Positions 1-64,000 of a stretch of 64,000 nt of DNA are shown here, piece by piece. A program made the position numbers and the translations under genes. The stretch is taken from assembly GCA_963575745.1 (NCBI GenBank), contig CAUYUJ010019628.1:12501-76500 (forward strand). Reading direction: 5' to 3'. The notes beneath the pieces were generated by a model, which saw nothing but the letters and a program-made list of their open reading frames with translations, searched no databases and was not told where the DNA came from. The number at the start of each line of letters is the position of its first letter. The first letter of the stretch is position 1. Source of the stretch: Prorocentrum cordatum (Eukaryota; Sar; Dinophyceae; Prorocentrales; Prorocentraceae).

Positions 1-610
1 CTACGGTGCGATTCGTGCGATTTTATGATACGCGGTGCTGAAATTCTTAAGAAACCCAATGGTGTTTGAAGATTTCGGCGTGCGCGCGCGAAGAAAAAAC
101 GAATGTGTCCCATATGGTATTATTTGACAGGGATGATGGCCCTGGCAGGCGCGCAACCGTTGTTGCAGAAGTTCGAAGCACGTGAAAAAGTTGCTCGCAA
201 GAGCCCGTTTGACAGAAATGTTGAAAAAGTATTGGGTTTCCTAAGAAATCCGCAAGAGCGCGCGGGATGAATTTTTGATTTTTTTTTGAAAAACCATTGG
301 GTTTTTCATGTTTTTATGTTAAAATCGCTACGAAAACTAAGGTTTTGGAAGGATTTCATCTTGCGCGCGCGAGTGTGCACTTCGTGTCATTTTTTGCAAA
401 GGATTCTTGAAGTTTGGCTATGTTAGAACAAGACATGTCATTTTATATTGTTTTTTGACAGGGAAAGCGGGCGTCAACAAAACAACCGGATCCGGACTCC
501 CCCGTTTTGCCTGAGACTTCCTCACGAAAATGATGAACATGTGGCTGCGGCCTAGGCGCGGCGAGGGGGGCGTGCACCAGGGGGCCCAACAATAATTATT
601 CTTTAGAAGT
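1..610. repeat. Dispersed ~600-bp module M, copy 1
   Basis: Unlike the rest of the window this block is relatively AT-rich, with GCGCGCGC runs. It recurs at 4,256-4,975, 5,332-5,930 and 6,170-6,715 with few changes (shared strings include TATTTGACAGGGATGATGGC and AGCGCGCGGGATGA). Each copy ends in AACAATAATTATTCTTTAGA and runs into a (CAA)n tract. No convincing reading frame is seen. Confidence 0.85.
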
Positions 611-646
611 AATAATATTCAACAACAACAATATCATCATTATTAT

Positions 647-677
<31 letters not shown>

Positions 678-712
678 AGCAATACCAACAACAACGACGA
701 CGACAACAACAC
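606..712. repeat. (CAA)n microsatellite
   Basis: Imperfect CAA/CAG tract following module M. The same arrangement recurs at 2,440-2,519, 3,420-3,521, 4,950-4,972 and 5,930-5,957. Confidence 0.9.
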
Positions 713-718
713 CAATCA

Positions 719-2443
719 TCTTAAGACTGGTCGCCCTTATCTGCTCGAGTGTCCAATAACGCGTATTCCCCCAACCCTCGATACCCACCCTCTTCGTTTT
801 CGATCGAACCCCTTTTGGGGGGTATACCTTTCTTCCCTGCAGGCCGGGCCCCGGCAAGCGGCGGGGCGCTGGCCAGCGGCAGCGCTGATCGGCGGGGCGG
901 CCGCGGACCGTCGACCCGACCCCAAGGAGGGACGGACAGGGGACCGACCACGACGACGACGAAGTCGACGACGACGGCGACGGCGACGAGCGAAAGCGAG
1001 AGAGAACGACAGCAGGGCCACAAGGACACGAAGTAGGCCACGAAGGGCGACAGCGCGGACACAAAGGGAATGCGTATGGGGCCACGAAGAGCGCGAACGA
1101 GCGGGGGCCACGAAGGGCATACGCATACTGGGCCGCGGAGGGCAAGGACGGGACCAATGAGGACAGCAACGGGGCCACGAAGGGCAGCGAAGGGGCCACG
1201 AAGGGCGACAGCGGGGCCACGAAGGGCAGGAAGGGGGCCACGAAGGGCGACAACGGGGCCACAAAGGGCATGCGCATGGGGCCACGACGGGCGCGAACGA
1301 TCGGGGGCCACGAAGGGCAGATCATGCGGGGCCACAGAAAGCAACGACGGGGCCACTGAAGGTAGCATCTGGGCCACGTAGGACAATGAGGGGCCACAAA
1401 CGGCGACAGCGGGGCCACGAAGGGCATGCACATGGGGCCACAACGGGCGCGAACGAACGGGGGCCACGAAGGGCATACGTATACTGGGCAGCGGAGGGCA
1501 AGGACGGGGCCACTGAAGGGCAGCGAGGGGGCCACGAAGGGCAGCGAGGGGGCCACGAAGGGCGACGGCGGGGCCACGAAGGGCATGCATATGGGGCCAC
1601 CACGGGCGGGAGCAAACGGGGGCCACGAAGGGCACACACACACATATATGGGGCCACGAAAAGCAGCGAGGGGGCCACTGAGGGCAGCGAGGGGGCCGCG
1701 AAGGGCTGCAACGGGGCCACGAAGGGCTGCGACGGGGCCACGAAGGGCAGCGAGGGGGCCACGAAGGGCTACAACGGGGCCACGAAACAAAGCGAGGGGG
1801 CCACGAAGGGCTGCAACGGGACCACGAAGGGCAGCGAGGAGACCACGAGGGGCTGCAACGGGGCCACGAAGGGCATCGAGGGGGCCACCAATCAAGGGCT
1901 GCAACTGGGCCACGAAACAAAACGAGAGAGCCACGAAGGGCTGCAACGGGGCCACGAATGGTAGCGAGATCCCGATTCGTAGGGCATCTGCCGGGGAGTC
2001 CTAAACTTGAGCGCGACTCATGGGTGCCTGGGTGTCGGGAGCGCGGCGCTTGAGTAAATTGCAGGAGTGTCCAACACAAGGACGCTATTCTTGAGTAAAT
2101 TGCAAGCAAGTCTCCAGCGAAAGCGCGACTCCAGAGCGCCGGGAGAGCGATTCCTGAATCAAGTGTAAGGACGTCCCAAGCGAAAGCGCGATTCCTGAAT
2201 GAAATGCGAGGACGTCTCGGGCGGGAGCGGGGGTCCTGGCTAAATAGTGAAGAAGTCTCAGGCGGGAGACGTTGGTGTTGTTGTTGTTGTTGTTGTAGCC
2301 CGGGGGCCCACGACACAGTTTGACTCTCAAAACTTTCCTTGTCAAAAAACAAGGTGCGAGCCCCGGGAAGGGCACTTCAATCGAGAAAAATCATGTGCAC
2401 CGGACGGGGGGGATCAATAATAATTCTTCAGAAATGAGAACTC

Positions 2444-2481
<38 letters not shown>

Positions 2482-2787
2482 CCACTACAACAACTACAAG
2501 AGCAACAACAACAAACATCTTAAGACTGTTCGCCCTTATCTGCTCGAGTGTCCAATAACGCGTATTTCCCAAACCCTCGAATACCCGCCCTCTTCGTCTT
2601 CGATCGAACCCCTTTTGGGGGGTATACCTTTCTTCCCTGCAGGCCGGGCCCCGGCAAGCGACGGGGCGGCTGCGGACCGTCGGCCTGGCCAGCGGCAGCG
2701 CTGATCGGCGGGGCGGCCGCGGACCGTCCACCCGACCCCGAGAGGGACGGACAGGGGACCGACCACGACGACGACGACGACGTCGAC

Positions 2788-2824
<37 letters not shown>

Positions 2825-3400
2825 GCGACGACGCGCGAAAGTGAGAGCGAGAGAGAACGACAGCAGGGCCACGAAGGACACGAAGTAGGCCACGAAGGGC
2901 GTCAGCGGGGACACGAAGGGAATGCGCATGGGGCCGCGAAGAGCGCGAACGAGCGGGGGCCACGAAGGGCAGATAATGCGGGGCCACAGAAGGCAACGAT
3001 GGGGCCACTGAGGGTAGCAACTGGGCCACGTAGGACAGTGAGGGGGCCACAAACGGCGACAGCGGGGCCACGAAGGGCATGCACATGGGGCCACAACGGG
3101 CGCGACTCCTGGGTGCCTGGGTGTCGGGAGCGCGGCGCTTGAGCAAATAAAAGGAAATTCCAACGCAAGGGCGCTATTCTTCAGTCAATTGCATGAAATG
3201 CGAGGACGTCTCGGGCGGGAGCGGGGGTCCTGGCTAAAACGTGAGGAAGTCTTAGGCGGGAGCCGTTGTTGTTGTAGCCCGGGGGCCAGGGGCCCAGTTT
3301 GAGCATCAAGACTTTCCCTGACAAAAAAACCGGGTGCGAGCGTCGCGGGGCACACTTTGATTGAGAAAAAACAATATGCACCGGTGGGGGATCAACAATA
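719..3400. repeat. Two tandem copies of a 0.9-1.8 kb composite unit
   Basis: 719-2,400 and 2,519-3,400 share the same order: a start with CTGCTCGAGTGTCCAATAAC, a GC-rich stretch, a GGGGCCACGAAGGGC minisatellite, a block beginning CTCCTGGGTGCCTGGGTGTC, and a (CAA)n end. The first copy has a much longer minisatellite (about 1,070-1,965) than the second (about 2,880-3,105). The long open frames here arise from the minisatellite. Confidence 0.85.
1070..1965. repeat. GGGGCCACGAAGGGC minisatellite
   Basis: Degenerate tandem array of a 15-24-bp unit built on GGGGCCACGAAGGGC. Frames open on both strands through it give repetitive Ala/Arg/Pro/Trp peptides and are not real proteins. Confidence 0.9.
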
Positions 3401-3488
3401 ATTATTCTTAAAAAATGAAAATGCAACAACAACAACAACAACAACAACAAACTCAACAACAGCAACAACAACAACAACGACAGCAACG

Positions 3489-3520
<32 letters not shown>

Positions 3521-3540
3521 CACTTTACCCGAACGCTCAG

Positions 3541-3720
3541 TGTTCTCACCAGTGCCAGGGTTTTCATGCGACGCCAGCCAATACCCCCACTTTGTGGGGG
3601 GGCAGTGCAAGCTCTACCAAATATCCACACGACTCTTCGCCACCACCCACACCCAGCTTCCCGCCCTATGACGTTCGGACACTTCACTTCGTGGCCTGCG
3701 GACGACCGTGGCTACTACAC
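3541..3720. repeat. Module P (180 bp), first of three copies
   Basis: Near-identical copies lie at 3,541-3,720, 4,996-5,175 and 5,971-6,152. Shared strings include CCAATACCCCCACTTTGTGG and CCTATGACGTTCGGACACTT. The first copy is followed by three tandem ACAGAAGTTGTTAAGCC units (3,731-3,812). Confidence 0.88.
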
Positions 3721-3835
3721 TGGCGTGGAGTACACACCCACAGAAGTTGTTAAGCCTACGTTCGTACACCCACAGAAGTTGTTAAGCCTTGTTAACCCAC
3801 AGAAGTTGTTAAGCCTTCCACAGAACATCTGTTGC

Positions 3836-4030
3836 ATATGATGCATATGGTACATGATACACATGATACACATGATACGTACTCACAAGATAGTTGATCA
3901 CATCTTTAGGGCAAATTCCTGAGGGATGTGGGAATACACAAGAGAGAGAGGATATGGTTGTCCCGATGGTTGTCTCGATGGTTGTCCCGATGGTTGTCCT
4001 GATGGTTGTGGTTGTCCCGATCGTTGTCCC
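3836..4030. repeat. Short tandem repeats (GATACACAT and GATGGTTGTCCC)
   Basis: 3,836-3,885 is a short GATACACAT run. 3,952-4,030 is a degenerate 12-bp GATGGTTGTCCC array. Confidence 0.8.
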
Positions 4031-4258
4031 GAGGGCGCCTATGGCGCAACCAATAGGGGGACGTTTTATTCTCGGCGGCCGAGGGCGCAACCTATGGCGC
4101 AACCGCAAGGGATTGTGGCCCCTGGCAGGCGCGCGAACCCCGTTGCAAGAGCGTGCGAAAGTAGCTCGCGCGAGCTCATGTAACATAAATGTTGGAAAAC
4201 CATTGTTTTTTTTAGGATTCGGACAGCGCGCGCGGGTAGAAATTTTGAAAAGTCGTGC

Positions 4259-4395
4259 AGGTGTTTTTCGAGGACCTACGGTGCGATTCGTGTGATTTTA
4301 TGATGCGCGGTGCTAAAATTCTTAAGAGGTGTTTTTCGAGGACCTACGGTGCGATTCGTGTGATTTTATGATGCGCGGTGCTAAAATTCTTAAGA
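4259..4395. repeat. 68-bp direct tandem duplication
   Basis: The stretch starting GGTGTTTTTCGAGGACCTAC occurs at about 4,259 and again at about 4,327, almost unchanged. It is the left edge of the second copy of module M. Confidence 0.85.
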
Positions 4396-6713
4396 AGCCC
4401 AATGGTTTTTGGAGATTTCGGCGTGCGCGCGCGAAGAAAAAACGAATGTGTCCCGCATGGTATTATTTGACAGGGATGATGGCCCTGGCAGGTGCGCAAC
4501 CGTTGTCGCAGAAGTTCGAAAAAGTTGCTCGCAAAAGCCCGTTTGACAGAAATGTTTTAAAAGTGTTGGGTTTCCTACGAATCCGCAAGAGCGCGCGGGA
4601 TGAGATTTTGACAATTTTTGTTGAAAAACCATTGGTTTTTTGATGTTTTTATGTTAAAATCGCTGCGAACACTAAGGTTTTGGAAGGATTTCGTCTTGCG
4701 CGCGCGAATGTCCACTTTACCTTATTTTTTGCAAGGGATTCTTGAAATTTGATTATATTAGAACAAGAAATGTCATTTTCTATTGTTTTTTGCAAGGGAA
4801 AGCGGATTACAACAAAACAACCGGATCCTGTACACACCCTCTTTTCTGAGGCTTCCTCACGAAAATGATGAAAATGTAGCTGCGGCCTAGGCGGCGCAGG
4901 GGGGGCGCGCACCAGGGGGCCCAACAATAATTATTCTTTAGAATAAATAATGTTCAACAACAACAACAACAATTACTAGCACGTGGGGACACTCCGTTCT
5001 CACCAGTGCCAGGGTTTTCATACGACGCCCGCCAATACCCCCACTTTGTGGGGGGGCCGGTTCAAGCTCTACCACATTTCCAAACGACTCTTCGCCACCA
5101 CCCACACCCAGCTTCCCGCCCTATGACGTTCGGACACTTCACTTCGTGGCCTGCGGACGACCGTGGCTACTACCCTGGCGCATGGGTACAGTGACTTGTT
5201 GTGGTAACATTTTCTGGACGCTAGCTGAGTATACGACTTTTCCCCCTGTTCCAACACTGGACACCTGTACTGGTGTTTGGTGGTAACGTGTTCCTGACGC
5301 TAGAATAAGGCATTTTTGGTGGTAACCTGTTCCTGACGCTAAAATTCCTAAGAAACCCAATGGTTTTTGAAGATTTCGGCGTGCGCGCGCGAAGAAAAAA
5401 CGAATGTGTCCCGCATGGTATTATTTGACAGGGATGATGGCCTTGGCAGGTGCGCAACCGTTGTTGGAGAAGTTCGAAACACGTGAAAAAGTTGCTCGCA
5501 AAAACCCGTTTGACAGACATGTTTAAAAAGTGTTGGGTTTCCTACAAATCCGCAAGAGCGCGCGGGATGAACTTTTGACACTTTTTTTTTTTGAAAAGCC
5601 ATTGTTTTTTATGTTTTTATGTTAAAATCGCTACGAACACTAAGGTTTTGGAAGGATTTCGTCTTGCGCGCGCGAATGTCCACTTTACCTTATTTTTTGC
5701 AAGGGATTCTTGAAGTTTGGTTATGTTAGAACAAGAAATGTCCACTTTGCCTTATTTTTTGCAAGGGAAAACCGCCCGTAACAAAACAACCGGATCCGGA
5801 CCAACCCGTTTTGCCGGAGACTTCCTCACGAAAATGATGAAAACATGGCTGCGGCCTAGGCGCGGCGAGGGGGCAGCGCACCAGGGGTCCCAACAATAAT
5901 TATTCTTTAGAAGTAATAATATTCAATAACACCAACAACAACAACAACAACAATCATTTAAGACTGGGGACACTCCGTTCTCACCAGTGCCAGGGTTTTC
6001 ATAGGAGGCGGGCAATACCCCCACTTTGTGGGGGGGCCGGTTCAAGCTCTACCAAATTTCCAACGACTCTTCGCCACCACCCACACCCAGCTTCCCGCCC
6101 TATGACGTTCGGACACTTCACTTCGTGGCATGCGGACGACCGTGGCTACTATTCAGGGCCCCGCGGCCGACGACGACGGCGTGCGCGCGCGAAGAAAAAA
6201 CGAATGTGTCCCGCATGGTATTATTTGACAGGGATGATGGCCCTGGCAGGTGCGCAACCGTTGTCGCAGAAGTTCGAAAAAGTTGCTCGCAAAAGCCCGT
6301 TTGACAGAAATGTTTAAAAAGTGTTGGGTTTCCTACGAATCCGCAAGAGCGCGCGGGATGAGATTTTGACAATTTTTTGTTGAAAAACCATTGGTTTTTT
6401 GATGTTTTTATGTTAAAATCGCTGCGAACACTAAGGTTTTGGAAGGATTTCGTCTTGCGCGCGCGAATGTCCACTTTACCTTATTTTTTGCAAGGGATTC
6501 TTGAAATTTGATTATATTAGAACAAGAAATGTCATTTTATAGTGTTTTTTGCAAGGGAAAACGGATTACAACAAAACAACCGGATCTGGATCACATCGTT
6601 TTACCTGAGGCTTCCTCACGAAAATGATGAAAATGTAGCTGCGGCCTAGGCGGCGCAGGGGGGGCGCGCACCAGGGGGCCCAACAATAATTATTCTTTAG
6701 AATAAATAATGTT

Positions 6714-6825
6714 CAACAACAACAGCGGCAGCAGCAGCAACAGCGGCAGCAGCAGCAACAACAACCACAACCACTACAACCACTACAACCACTACCAACA
6801 ACAACAGCAACAGCAGCAGCAGCGA

Positions 6826-6874
<49 letters not shown>

Positions 6875-6995
6875 GAATACAGCAAGAACAACAACAGCAG
6901 CAGCAACAACAACGACAGCGACAACGACAACGACATCAACAACAACACCAACACCAACACCACCACCAACAACAACATATACAACAACAATAACA
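6714..6995. repeat. Large CAA/CAG compound microsatellite
   Basis: About 280 bp of mixed CAA, CAG and CAC triplets closing the left repeat cluster. It would read as polyglutamine in one plus-strand frame. It follows non-coding module M and has no coding flank. Confidence 0.88.
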
Positions 6996-7406
6996 ACAAC
7001 AATAGAACGGCACCGGCACCGCGAGCGTCGAGAAGCAGGTCAAGTGAAGCGCCCACCGCGGGCGGGGTGGTGCCGCTGGGCTCTGCGGATGGTGCTGCTG
7101 TCGCCCCCTCGTTCCGCCTGCGCTCGACAAGAGTCCACCGGGACTGAGCCGTTGCCCGCTGCGGGCCCGCTTGCTTCTTTGGTGCCGCTGCCTCTGTGCC
7201 GCCCCGGGGCCCGAGGCGCCGCCCACGCAGCGCCAGAGGAGGTCTGGGAGCGGGCTGCGGGCGCCGCGGTGCCGGCGCACCATGCCCAGGAAGAACGTGA
7301 AGAGAGAGGAGGAGGAGGAGGAGGAGGAGGAGGAGGAGGAGGAGGAGGAGGAGGAGGAGGAGGAGGAGGAGGAGGAGGAGGAGGAGGAGGAGGGGCGCCG
7401 CGGTGC

Positions 7407-63358
<55,952 letters not shown>

Positions 63359-64000
63359 CTGCGCGGGTGGCGGCAGCCGCTGCGGCGACGGCGGCGCGCG
63401 GCACCCCACGGCGTCGACGACGCAGGCGACGACGGCCATGGCGAAGACGGCGGCGGCGGCGACGATGGCGACGGCGGCAGCGGCGCGGTCCCCGGCGGCG
63501 ACGACGGCAGCAAGGGCGAGGGCGACGGCAGCAAGCACGATGGCGGTGGCGGCGACGACAGCGACAGCGGTCACCACGATGGCATCCCTCCTCCTCCCTC
63601 CTCCCACTCCCACTCCCCTTTTATCCTGATCCTCCTCCCCCTCACTCTTCCACTCGTCCCGTCTTCCCCCCCCCCGTCATCCAACCCTTCTCGTGATTAG
63701 CACCAACCTCCAATCTCTTGCCCGCTCCCCCCTCGTCCTCGTGGTCCCCCCCCTCCTCCTCCCCCGTTGATCTATGTCCTCTCCACTGTTTAACACACTC
63801 CCATAGGGAGGAGGGCGAGGAGGAGGAGGAGGACGAGGAGGAGGAGGAGGAGGAGGAGTAGGAGGAGGAGGAGGAGGGAGGAGGGAGGAGAGGGGAGGGA
63901 GAAGGGAGGGCCCGAAGGCCTTCCGAGAATGTGTTTGAAACGCCCTCGCGCTGCGCCCGCTGCCATCTCAGCTCGGGTGTCCCGATCGCCCGCGCGGTGT
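63359..64000. other. Right end: intron upstream of exon 1
   Basis: GGCGACGGC-rich stretch (63,400-63,580), a CT-rich stretch and a (GGA)n tract (63,790-63,900). I found no exon with the AAA3 P-loop here. Confidence 0.7.

Noticed and set aside
6709-6993. Polyglutamine protein
   Set aside because: The frame is a CAA/CAG microsatellite directly following non-coding module M copies; start and flanks are not coding-like.
7000-7045. Possible next dynein exon (LHLTCFS-like on minus strand)
   Set aside because: Weak likeness to NLHVVLCFSPVG, no AG|G acceptor in front and no conserved continuation.

Overview
The window is eukaryotic nuclear DNA from a flagellated protist, most likely a large-genome dinoflagellate. 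It holds one recognisable gene, a fragment of an axonemal dynein heavy chain on the minus strand. Eighteen short exons (39-117 nt) lie between 63,358 and 7,407. They total 1,355 nt in about 56 kb, so roughly 2.4% of the locus is coding. Joined in order they stay in one frame and run collinearly through the AAA3 module, the AAA3-AAA4 connection and the AAA4 module. The gene is cut at both ends. The AAA3 Walker A exon lies beyond 64,000, and the exon after 'FFLDMVR' was not found below 7,407.

The dinoflagellate assignment rests on splicing. Of 18 donors, 14 read GC, three GA and one GT. Every acceptor is AG, and every exon begins with G (the AG|G rule). GC and GA donors with AG|G acceptors are a known dinoflagellate feature. 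Large simple-sequence-rich introns and a flagellar motor gene fit this. I saw no spliced-leader sequence, so the assignment remains an inference.

Layout, left to right. 1-7,000: modular, repeatedly duplicated minisatellite and (CAA)n blocks, with no gene seen. 7,407-15,557: exons 18-14 (AAA4). 15,558-23,681: an 8.1 kb intron holding several dispersed elements and a 1.8 kb palindromic array of a ~109-bp repeat. 23,682-30,175: exons 13 and 12, with an intronless frameshifted ORF relic at 28.3-29.2 kb. 30,176-42,232: exons 11-9, with an opposite-strand frameshifted ORF relic at 39.06-39.93 kb. 43,265-63,358: exons 8-1 (AAA3), separated by very large (TCG)n, (CAT)n and (TCC)n arrays and three copies of a composite 90-bp minisatellite element.

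The introns carry several small repeat families, many with terminal inverted repeats, in two to four copies each. Some are nested. One flanks exon 13 with inverted repeats inside a larger duplicated element. Most long open frames in the window are low-complexity artefacts, and I do not call them as genes.
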